From contig JBBHKE010002148.1 in the NCBI GenBank assembly GCA_037447655.1, positions 1 through 64,000 on the forward strand: a DNA stretch of 64,000 nucleotides, read 5' to 3'. The DNA is from Zygnema cylindricum (lineage: Eukaryota; Streptophyta; Zygnematophyceae; Zygnematales; Zygnemataceae). The notes under the pieces are model-generated. The model did no database searches. It saw only the letters and a list, made by a program, of their open reading frames with translations, and was not told the DNA's origin. Shown in pieces: positions 54,828-64,000 of the stretch. The position numbers were made by a program, and so were the translations under genes. Position 1 is the stretch's first letter; every line of letters starts with the position of its first letter.

Positions 54828-55061
54828 AGTTAAATAGAGTCGGAACAAATTCTTATGCGTGGCATGCCACGCTTTATAAAATTAATAATAAAATACACTA
54901 TGTTATAAAGTACTATTGTATATATATTATATTTTTTTATGTTATCGCCGATATAGAATTTGTTGGTCTCAAATCGATATATCGGGACCACTGACCGTTC
55001 GATAACCGATAACTATTCGTATCAAATATCGAGATAAATTTTTTACCGATACACAATACTA
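54828..55061 (-). repeat. Fragment of the hAT-like element, inverted relative to 55246-56030
   Basis: This is the reverse complement of about 55246-55493 (shared GCGTGGCATGCCACG-type core, CGATATAGAATTTGTTGG, ACCGATACACAATACTA at the end). It represents one end of the same family; the other end is missing. Confidence 0.75.
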
Positions 55062-55245
55062 GATTTTTGTATGTTGTACAACAAAAACTAAGCGATATTT
55101 ACGAAAAGTATAGAATCGACAAATATTACGTACAAATAGGAAAAATGATAAAATTCGCACGAATTGAACAACTATGAATAAGGCCTTTTCTCCATCACCA
55201 GCCGACAGAAATCATACAGATACGTTTACTAGCAGTAGTATTTCC

Positions 55246-56030
55246 TAGTGTTGTGTATCAGTAAAAAACTTATCGCGATAACACCGATACCGATAGTTTT
55301 CGGTTATCCAACGGTCAGAGGTTCCGATATATCGGTCTGGGACCAACAAATTCCATATCGGCGATAACTTTTTAAAAATATAGTATGCATACAATAGTAC
55401 TATATAACATACTGTATTATATTATTTTCATTATATAGCGTGGAATGCCACGTATAAGAATATGTTCCACGTATCCATTTAACTGAAAATTTTTACGGAC
55501 AGCGCTGCACATAAATGTAGACATTATAAGTTAATACTTCATTGTTATAAAACTATACTATCAAAACGAAAAAAATAAAATACATAGTAAAATTTCTGAA
55601 TCAAACTTTTTCCAAAAAAAGACGAACAGACTGAAAGAAGTAGACGAACACACCTGTCAGAATTCCGCCATTTCCAGACGCCATATTTTGAAAATTCTGG
55701 CAGCAAGAATTTTGAAAACCCCCTTAAATTAGGAATAATGATGGAAAAATAGCGATTTTTTACCGGAATCGGGAATAAGGGGGTCCGCTGCGCATCCGGG
55801 GAATACGACGTACAATTGTGTGTACAGGTCGTACATTTATCTGTACGGTCCGTAGAGTTATCGTCGATAGTTATCGTTATCGGCATTATCGCCGATAAGT
55901 ACCCGATATTATCGGCTACTTATCGGCGATAAGACCGATGTCGATATATCGCACCAATATATCGATTATCGGATACTCGAAAAAATGCCCATATCGGTTA
56001 TCGGCAAATCCTTACCGATACACAACACTA
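55246..56030. mobile_element. hAT-like non-autonomous DNA transposon (785 bp)
   Basis: Terminal inverted repeats TAGTGTTGTGTATC...GATACACAACACTA flank a 785-bp interior rich in short TATCG palindromes, with no coding capacity. An 8-bp target-site duplication GTATTTCC is perfect on both sides (55238-55245 and 56031-56038). The 8-bp duplication and TAGTG-type ends fit the hAT superfamily. Confidence 0.85.
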
Positions 56031-56038
56031 GTATTTCC

Positions 56039-56479
56039 TTCACTTCTCCATCAGGTCGTGTCAGCAAAGAATCTATCGCGTACGTGCTTTCTTTCGATTA
56101 GATGCACAAAGGTTCTTGTTTTGACGGTAAGCATGTCAAAGACTTCAAAAGGACCCTATCTGATTTTGTATCCGTACTTCCAACCGCAAAATTAGATTAA
56201 ATGAATGTACAATTTGTACCTTCATGTTTTGTCCTTTTTATCATTGATTTGTTGTCCGGGTTTCGTCGTGCCGCCGCCAATTACGGATGTCAACGGATGG
56301 TGGAGGACGCGTCACGGCACATTCTTCGACAAAGATTTTCTCGTGGTTTTTTTCATTATTTGATTCCCGCTTGTCTGAAGGCGCGTGGCATATGTCCAAA
56401 GGCGCGTGGCGTAGTCCACATGGAGGGTTTCTATCCTGTATCGCACGTGACCATTCTACGCGCTAATATTCTACACCTC
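56039..56479. other. Unassigned segment
   Basis: No recognised gene. The longest frame (56201-56509, +) runs on into the next inverted-repeat element and looks like chance. Confidence 0.4.
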
Positions 56480-56481
56480 TA

Positions 56482-56971
56482 CACCGTGAATCGCTATTAC
56501 CGTACATGACGCTAATTGGGGTACCCCTTTTTATGGGGCAAATTCTCAAATAGAATAAAGTACGCTAAATGTTTTTGCACGTTATTTGAGGTACCCCGCT
56601 CAATACGGTTCATAACTGTAATTTAGTGCCCTTTTAAATAGTGTGGTATACGAACTGCCATATATGTACTATTTCGTACATTTTTAAGTTTAAAAGTACC
56701 GAAAATATAATAATATATAATTGCGTAAATATTTTCCGGAATACGCAGATGTCAAAAAAACGCGACGGCGTACGATTTTAACAAATTCGTACATCTACAA
56801 GTTTTAGTGTGGATATATTATGTGCCGAAAATTTTTACAAAGCAGTTTACAAATTAGAGTACATGATAAATTAGTATCATGGTGTACCCGAAAAAACACA
56901 ATTTACCGTAAAGTACGCTAATTGTTTCATTACGCTATATTTTTTATTACGCTAATAGCGATTCACGGTGT
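56482..56971. mobile_element. TA-flanked miniature inverted-repeat element (490 bp)
   Basis: CACCGTGAATCGCTATTA at the left is mirrored by TAATAGCGATTCACGGTG at the right, both bounded by TA. TA duplications are typical of Tc1/mariner-type elements. The interior is AT-rich and non-coding. Confidence 0.75.
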
Positions 56972-56973
56972 AG

Positions 56974-57526
56974 TGTTTAGCTAGTCTCCTCCCTGAGGAG
57001 ACTAAAGTGACTGCTTGCTTTCCAAAACACATGATCAGACGGTCGACGTTGTCGCCCAAAAGTTTGGAGAATCTTGACGCATCTCGAGGAATCATGTTTT
57101 ACTAAAAAAAAAACAGTACGGCCATGCACAAAAATGAGTTGTTATTGTACAAAAATGTACTCTTTAGTAACAAACCTCACTTTTTGCCCGATGGAGGTTC
57201 GCCCTTAATGGAAATTTATTCACCAGCTTTTTGACAGCTGTAAACTATTGTTTATCGTGAGAATTGTTCATGCGTGACCTTTTAACGGCGAATAAAATCT
57301 GCTTCTCATACACCTGTGGCTTGCAGGTGAACAAGTTCAGTACAACACATACTGTAATGTACCGTACTTTGAAGTACTGTTCCGTTAAGGGATCGATCGA
57401 CGTCACGTCGCCATCGATTACGGATTTGGTGGCGCTGAAACTTCCGTATTTGTTGTATCGAGGCCAGTTTAAAGTTTAAACGGGAAATCGATTGTCAACG
57501 TTTAAAAAGAAAGAATCAGCCACTCA
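56974..57526. other. Unassigned segment
   Basis: Contains a short perfect hairpin AGTCTCCTC-CCT-GAGGAGACT near 56983-57003 and otherwise nothing I recognise. Confidence 0.4.
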
Positions 57527-57528
57527 TA

Positions 57529-58808
57529 GCCTGTTCCCACCGGAAAAAAACTCACTTCCGCAACAGACGGGCGTTCGAATAATGTACGGCTTTCCAAGCA
57601 CCGACTTTTTTGTTTTCAGAAGATCCTTATCTACCTTAGGCTGCGGCCCCATGTAGTTGTAACTTAGCGTACTTACTTTGTATTTTAGCGCGGATCCGGC
57701 GGACCCGGATTTCAAGTGTCTCTATGTGTTCATTCGAAATTGTTACTTAAGTTTGTGACAATTGTATACGTCGACAACGCCCGTGACGGCTGTCACCGTA
57801 TACAATTTGTGATGACGCACCATATTTGTTTGTAACTTTTTGAAGTGTCGCCAGACACATCGTACTTTTTGAAACGATTTGCGGATTTGGTATGTCGCGT
57901 GTCTTTGCGTGACATCGTTGACGTAGAGCCTTGCACCCGTGGCTGTGCAAAATGCCTTTGCGTAAACCTCTCCCGTCCGGCCGCCATTACTTCGCAGATT
58001 TTTCACGTTCGCAGACTTTTCAACTTTGCGTGAAATGACACTGCAGCGTCGAGACCCCTGAAAAAAAACAACCGTACAACATGCAAGCCGACAAAAACAA
58101 ACAAACCCTGTACTTCCTAGCTTTTGTCGTCAAAAAATTATAAAATCTTTTCACACGTGGGAATATATTTTCAGATTGGTGTAGACGGATTTGCTTATCT
58201 TAAAACACATTGCCGATGTGTTTTATGATAATTTTGAAAATGACGTGACAGTGGATCGAAAAAACGCAACATGACAAATTTTCGTACATCCTAAGTTCAA
58301 GAATGACGCAAATTGTACTCTACAAATTTGCATTTTTCTTCGTACGGTCGCAACTTAGGCAGTACGGCGCTAAGTTATATAGGAAAACGACAGAAAAAAA
58401 CCCGAACTTAGCCACATGGGGCCGCAGCCTTACAAACGAACTTCCTCAAAATGTTTGAGGATATTGAAGTCAGGTTAAAGTTGCGTCTCTCTTTGAAACA
58501 AGCCAACGGTAACCCGAAAAGCAAACGTAGCAAAAACAACATCCGAACGGCTATTTCATTATTTTCCTGCGAAAAAACTGTAGGACTTTGAACCAGCGTC
58601 GTCGTCCTTTGAACAAAGTAAATTTGAAAAAATGCAGGTTTGTTTTCGTGCTTTTTTTGATGATGTTGAAGCGTGTAGCGTGTCACAAGACACCTTCAAT
58701 AGGAGTTACGTGCCAAAATTTTGTTGTGAACAACACCTGTTTCCCCATGAGTTATGGAAAGATCATCGGAATGGGCAAAAAGTTACAAATGCTCCAGTGG
58801 GAACAGGC
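57529..58808. mobile_element. Inverted-repeat element enclosing another (1280 bp)
   Basis: GCCTGTTCCCACCGG (57529) and CCAGTGGGAACAGGC (58794-58808) are inverted repeats, each bounded by TA. A second inverted-repeat element (57639-58429) lies inside, so ~490 bp belong to the outer one. The superfamily is unclear and there is no transposase. Confidence 0.55.
57639..58429. mobile_element. TTA-flanked (PIF/Harbinger-like) miniature element (791 bp)
   Basis: GGCTGCGGCCCCATGT at the left mirrors ACATGGGGCCGCAGCC at the right, with TTA on both sides (57636-57638, 58430-58432). A three-base TTA/TAA duplication is the hallmark of PIF/Harbinger. Frames inside are short and unsupported. Confidence 0.75.
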
Positions 58809-58810
58809 TA

Positions 58811-59260
58811 TCAACCTGCGTTTTCATTGGAGGACAGAAACATGGAAATTCTATGGAGTCTCTGGGTGCCGGCTTGTTTCAGAGCGAAACTGGCAAACGT
58901 AATGGCGACGCTTTCTACTGGTCGGTAACGGCCCTACAGATGAGCTGTAAATTGAAATGTACTTTTGACATGTGTCAGTGCCCTAATTGGTTTACCTTCG
59001 ATTTACACCCAGATCGTTTTACCCGTCGCGAGTATTGTCATAAAAACGGCGGAAAAAATATATCGAAGGAGGAGAATCTTAACGATGCCCGTCGCATTGA
59101 ATGCGTCGCTTTCCGATGTGCCGTGCGATGTCGGAAACGATGTAGAAAAAAATACGAATATTTTGTTTTAACCCGATGTTTCGATACGGACGTCCGATCC
59201 GATGCACTATGACAACAACCGATATATGGCCGATATATTAGTTGCGCGGACGCGATATCA
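58811..59260. other. Unassigned segment
   Basis: One frame of 152 codons (58754-59212, +) starts inside the inverted-repeat element above and is Cys-rich without a pattern I know; I do not call it a gene. Confidence 0.35.
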
Positions 59261-59282
59261 TACGCCGATCAGGATTATTTTT

Positions 59283-59730
59283 GGGGTTGGGATAGAGGGA
59301 GGGAGGAAAAGAGAGAGGGATAAGGAGGGAGGAATAGAGGGAGGAAGGGAGGGAGGGAGGGAGAGGGAGGGAGGGAGAGAGAGAGGGAGGGAGGTGGGAG
59401 CGAGGAATGGAGGGAGGGAGGGCTGAGGGCGGCGGGGAGGGGGTGGTGCAGATAACCCTCCCTCCCTCCCTCTCCATCCCTCCCTCCTTGGAATGTCCGT
59501 TTTGAGAGGAAGGGAGGGAGGGTGGCAACCTGACTTGCTATGGCGGGATGGCGATGGCGGGGAAGGGTGGAGGAGTGGATGGGGAGGAGGGAGAACGGAG
59601 TGAGGAGGAGAATGGAGGGGGGGAGGGAGGGAGGAGGAGGAGCCGGCAGAGGAAATAAAAGAGGGGGGGGGGGAGAACGGGGGGAAGGGGGAAGGGATGA
59701 AGGAAGGGAGGGAGGGATGGGGAGAGCGAG
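59283..59730. repeat. GGGA/GGAA purine microsatellite with a CCCT block
   Basis: Runs of GGGAGGGA and GAGAGAGG on the + strand (59283-59440 and 59510-59730) surround a short stretch of the opposite strand motif (about 59457-59487). Long frames here are Ser/Pro/Leu or Gly/Arg repeats caused by the microsatellite. Confidence 0.9.
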
Positions 59731-59739
59731 AGAGCTGGT

Positions 59740-61664
59740 CGCTTTCTCCCCCCCCTCCTTCTCCCAATTCCTCAATGAACTTTCTTTGGAATCTGAACTG
59801 CTGCGAGCAAACTTTTTTTTATATGCGACTTTTGCAGGGGAACTTACTTCGTGGCTTTAGGAGATGCCACATGTCAAGTATGGCCATAAAATGCAGACCT
59901 GGATGGCCCTTCCCTGCGGGTCACTTTCTAGGAGAATGCCACGTGGTAGAAATTTTGAGTATACGAGACGATGGGGGAGAAACAAAGATAAAGAATCGAC
60001 CAACGGGAAGTTGTTAAGAGATTACTACGAGAAAAGAGGGGACATGGCGCCCTTGTACCACAACATTTCAGGTGTTGAGTCAAGACCATCATTATTTTGA
60101 GTATTTTCAGATTTTATAGGTAGGTGGCACGTGTCATTGGTATCACTTGGTATAGAGGGTTTGGTCTTAGAGAGTGATGGAAGGAGTAGCTATTAGTGTG
60201 GTGGTGCCACGTGGCATGAGAAAGTTGGAAATGTCAAATGTGGCATGTGTGAAGAGAGGAGAAGTCATTTTTTTTTTCTCACAATAGTAGTTTGGTGGAT
60301 ATAAGTGGACTCTTGTGCTTCAAAAGATTGAAGAAAACATAACCAAATATATATATGTATATTTTTTTCTGGAGAAAATCGTGAGTCTCTGTAAGTCCCT
60401 TTTAAATGACCGTGATTGTAGGATAAATTATGGAACTCGAGGGTGTTGGGGCAGGGAGGGAAGGGAGGGAATGGAGGGAAGGAAGGGTGGGGGGAGAGAA
60501 AGGGGGAAGGAAATGAAAAAATTGACAACCATAATTTTTTTTTTTTCTTTTGTTGTGATTGAACTAACTGTTTAATCATGTTTACCAATCTTAAGACAAG
60601 ATCAAAAGTAACCTCTAAGCAATCTCCTTTCACTAACAAAAAGATTTTTTTATCTTAATTTGACCACTCACATGTAAACATTGAACTTTACATTGTATCA
60701 CATTTACAAGATAGAAAAGAGGAAAGCATACTTTCCGATGTCTTATATATAGAATTATCACCCACTAAAATTGGATAAATTATGCCTTTCCTCACACGGT
60801 AACCGAACTTATCAGTTACCGGTGACCTTTTTTATGGGTTTTTTATGGATTTTTTTGGGTTTTTTACAGTTTTTTTGGGCCTTTAGAAACCCTTTTTTAT
60901 TGGTTACTTTGATTAGTTTTACCCTCTTGGCCATACCGTTACTAAATGTAACCTAAAAACCTTACCCCATTTTCGTTTTTCTTTTATATTTTCCCTAAAG
61001 GGGCTTTGTCTCGTTGTAAAATGATATTTTTAGCTAAGACAAATTCTCACTACAAAACTTTTCTCTTTTCTTTGTTTTTGTTTTCTTTCTGCCTTTTTTT
61101 GGGTGACTTATTTTTTGTGTTTTTCCTTGTTTTGACCTTTTATAGAAAGAACAAAAACAAATAGTACAAATGGAAAAAAAACTATATTGAGTTCCGCAGA
61201 TAATGAAACGTTTTGAGTTCACAAAAAAATATATATATAATAAAAAGAAATAATAAAATAGAGTTTTGAAGCTTTCCGTCTATTCTTGTATCTCTCGTTT
61301 TGATCCCCAATAAAATAGATAACTCCCAGTATAATCTTTATGAATAGACTATTTTATTATATTTTTTTTTTAATTTTTAGAAGACAATCGACAATTCAAA
61401 CTTTATATCCGAGAGAAAATTATGTATTTTTCAGACCCTGATCAGAAACCAATATTATTACTAATAATAAATAAACTAAAATACAAATATTTCGAAATTC
61501 GAACGTCTAAATGTAAAAAACAATCTACAGAAAAAGAAAAAAAAAAAACAAAAACATTTTTTTTTAAAAGAAAGAAAAATCTAAAAGAATTAAAAACCTA
61601 AGAATTCAAACCACAAATTCTAAAAATAAAATAATAATAATAAAAAATGGAGTCCAATATCCTA
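59740..61664. repeat. Tandem duplication, unit 1
   Basis: Non-coding sequence (CCACGTGGCA-type motifs, a purine block at 60451-60512, AT-rich tail) that recurs about 2.4 kb downstream. Matching landmarks: GGATGGCCCTTCC at 59901 and 62293; GTGGTGGTGCCACGTGGCATG near 60200 and 62598; GGTAACCGAACTTATC at 60798 and 63217. Confidence 0.9.
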
Positions 61665-61674
61665 NNNNNNNNNN
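61665..61674. other. Assembly gap of 10 N
   Basis: Ten undetermined bases lie exactly between the two tandem units, at the edge of a purine microsatellite. The real length may differ. Confidence 0.95.
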
Positions 61675-62115
61675 GAGGGAGGAGACAGAAAAAATACACC
61701 AACTTCACTGTATGCTTTATTCCTTATGTAGCGAGGCTTCAACCACATAAAAAAGACAGAGGAGGGAGGGAGCGAGGGAGGGAGGAGGGAGCGAGGGAGG
61801 GAGAGAGAGAGGAGCGGCGGGAGGGGAGGTTGGTGAGAGGTCTCCCTCCCTCCCTCTCCCTCCAAGTCGCCGATGCTGAATTTTGTAAGGTTGAGAGAGA
61901 GGAAGGAAGGGAGGGAGGGAGAGAGTGAGCGAGAGAGGAAGGAAGTGAGGAAAGATGGAAGACAGGGAGGGAGTAGGGGGAAACGGAGGGACGAAGGGGG
62001 GGAGGAAGGGAGGGAGGGAGGAAGGAAGGAGGGAGGTAGAGGAGGGAAGGAGGGAGAATGTGGGGAGGGAGGGAGGGAGAACGCTGGGAGGGTGGGAGGG
62101 ATGGGGTGAGCGAGG
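61675..62115. repeat. GGGA/GGAA purine microsatellite, unit 2 counterpart
   Basis: Equivalent to 59283-59730, with the same short CCCT block (61842-61863). Confidence 0.9.
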
Positions 62116-62139
62116 GAGCTGGTCGCTTTCTTCCCCCCT

Positions 62140-64000
62140 CCTTCTCCCTCCAATTCGCCGACGAACTTTCTTTGAAATTTGAACCGTTGTGAGCAAACTT
62201 TTTTGTATGTGCGACTTCTTTTGATACGATGGAACTTAATTCCTGGCTTTAAGAACTGCCACTTGTCAACTTTGACCATACAATGGGGATCTGGATGGCC
62301 CTTCCTTGCAGGTCACTTCCTAGAAGAATGCTACGTGGTAGAAATTTTGGGTCTACGAGACGATGGGGGAGAAACATAGATGAAGAATCGACCAATGGGA
62401 AGTTGTTAAGAGATTTCTACGAGAAAATAGGGGACGTGGCGCTCTTGTACCATAGAATTTCAGGCTTCGAGCTAAGACACCATCACTATTTTGAGTATTT
62501 TCACATTTTATTGGCAGTTGACACGTGACATTGGTACCACGTGGCATAGAGAGTTTGGGCTTAGAGAGTGATACATGGCAGGAGTAGCTATTAGTGTGGT
62601 GGTGCCACGTGGCATGAGAAAGTTGGAAATGTCAAATGTGGCATATGTCTCGAGAGGAGAAGTCATTTTTTTCTTTTTCTTTTATTTACCTGAAACTCTC
62701 GCAATAGTAGTTCGGAGGATATAATTTTGAAGGACTGTTGTGCTTCAAAAAAGTAAAGTAAACAAACCAGATATATATATATATATATATGTTTTTCTGT
62801 TTTTTTTTTCTGGAGAGATCGTAAGTCCATGCAAGTCCCTTTTGAATACCATGAGAATAGGAGAAATTATGTAACTCGAAGGAGTTGGAGGCAGGGAGGG
62901 AAGGGAGGGAAGGGAGGGTGGGGGGAGGGGAGGCGGGGAAGGAAATGGAAAAATAGACAACCATAGGTTGAGTTTTAACTAACTGTTAAATCATGTTTAC
63001 CAACCTTAATACAAGATTGAAAGTACCCTCTATGCAATCTCCTTTCATTAACCAAATCCTTTTTTTATCTTAATTCGACCACTCTTCTTCACATGTAAAC
63101 ATTGAACTTTACATTGTGTTTCGTTTACAAGGAAAAAAAGAGGAAAATAGTCTCCAATGTTTTATATATAGAATTATCACCCATTTTAATTGGATATATT
63201 ATGCTTTTTATCACATGGTAACCGAACTTATCGGTAATCAGTGACCTTTTTTATGGGTTTTTTGGGTATTTTTAGAGTTTTTTGGGGATTTAGAAACCTT
63301 TTTTTATCGGTTACGTAGATTAGTTTTACCCTCTTGGTCACACCTTTACTAAATGCAATTCCAAAACCTCGTACCCCATTTTTTTTTTCTTTTATTTTTT
63401 CCCTAAAGGGGCCATGTTTTCTTGTAAAAAGATCTTCTAAGCTTAGACAAATACCCACTACAAACTTTGTCTTCTCTCTTTTTTTTTTTTTTGTGGTGTT
63501 TTTCCTTGTTTTGACCTTCTGTAGAAAGAGCAAAAACAAAGAGTACAAAAAGTAAAAGTATTAATTTCCACAAATAATCAAACGTTTTGAGCTCACAAAA
63601 AAAACATACTAAAAAATAAAATATTTCTTTTTAAGTTTTTCCTTCTACCGTTGTATCTCTCATGAAAATTTTAGGGTCATTCATTAAAATAAACTTTTTT
63701 TTGAAAAGAAATAAATATCACTTTTCCACTGAAAATGGAATGGAAAATTTGCGAAACAAATGCACCAAAAAAAACATTTTTTTTTCTTTTTTTCTTTTTG
63801 ATTTTTGTGAAGACAATTACATCAATTCCGAAATTTTGCTTTTTGAGGAGAAAAAAAAATGCGAAAAAGTTCGCTATTTATGAATTTTTTTTTTACACTC
63901 CTGATCAGAAATTGGCTATTATTGCTAATATGAAATAAACTAAAAATTAAGAAATTCGAATTTCTGAATCTTCCGAATTTCCGAACATCTAAAATGTAAA
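62140..64000. repeat. Tandem duplication, unit 2 (runs off the window)
   Basis: Counterpart of 59740 onward, clearly diverged by point changes and small indels. It contains an (AT)n run (about 62770-62791) and a purine block (62888-62942). No gene is seen. Confidence 0.9.

Noticed and set aside
56201-56509. 102-codon frame on +.
   Set aside because: It runs into the TA-flanked inverted-repeat element and has no recognisable motif.
56983-57003. Hairpin AGTCTCCTC-CCT-GAGGAGACT as a terminator.
   Set aside because: Rho-independent terminators are bacterial and no gene precedes it; probably a chance palindrome.
58588-59212. Possible small Cys-rich protein genes on +.
   Set aside because: Three overlapping frames compete, one begins inside an inverted-repeat element, and no motif or splice pattern supports them.
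59238-59860. Long overlapping frames on both strands (Ser/Pro/Leu-rich, Gly/Arg-rich).
   Set aside because: They are produced by the GGGA microsatellite, which lacks stops in most frames. The same happens at 61662-62279.

Overview
This window is a eukaryotic nuclear retrotransposon graveyard. I see no bacterial gene organisation, no rRNA, no standard functional tRNA gene and no convincing host protein gene. Nearly every recognisable coding stretch belongs to an LTR retrotransposon, and most are broken by stops and frameshifts. Primer-binding sites give the only clue to the host. Elements here use either GGTTATGGGCCCACC (anticodon arm) or TGGTATCAGAGCC (3' end), and both fit an initiator-Met tRNA of the plant type. 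That suggests an alga or another member of the plant lineage, but I cannot name the organism.

Layout, left half. 1-8069: a chain of three related ~966-bp LTRs (A partial, B, C) around two defective Ty1/copia copies on + (E1, E1'). 8070-10251: fragments of a second copia family carrying a tandem array of very small LTR elements (TRIMs; 227-229 bp LTRs, 57-bp interiors) whose LTRs contain a tRNA-like domain. 10252-16464: a full-length but degraded copia on - (E2). 16465-22341: a + strand gag fragment of an unusual LTR element ('G'), split by one solo LTR and followed by another.

Layout, right half. From 53956 down to at least 23886 lies a second G copy on the - strand, broken into pieces by three later copia insertions: E6 (40854-51121, TSD CCAAC, itself carrying E5 at 42205-46410, TSD GTCGA), E4 (32347-38219, TSD AGCAT) and E3 (25522-31541, TSD TTTCC/CTTCC). 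With these removed, G reads 5' terminal repeat - gag with two CCHC knuckles - retropepsin-like region - C5 cytosine DNA methyltransferase - a second copy of the terminal repeat. No reverse transcriptase is visible in it. This retroelement-borne DNA methyltransferase is the main discovery candidate, with the TRIM carrying a tRNA-like LTR second.

53957-64000 has no recognisable genes. It holds short terminal-inverted-repeat elements (hAT-like with an 8-bp TSD, TA-flanked, TTA-flanked), purine microsatellites, and a ~2.4-kb tandem duplication whose junction is an assembly gap (61665-61674).

Common themes: in several copia families the Gag start codon lies inside the LTR and the primer-binding site is read as Gag codons (V-M-G). 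Insertion order follows from nesting: G first; then E3, E4 and E6; then E5, which still has an intact 451-codon Gag ORF and near-identical LTRs.
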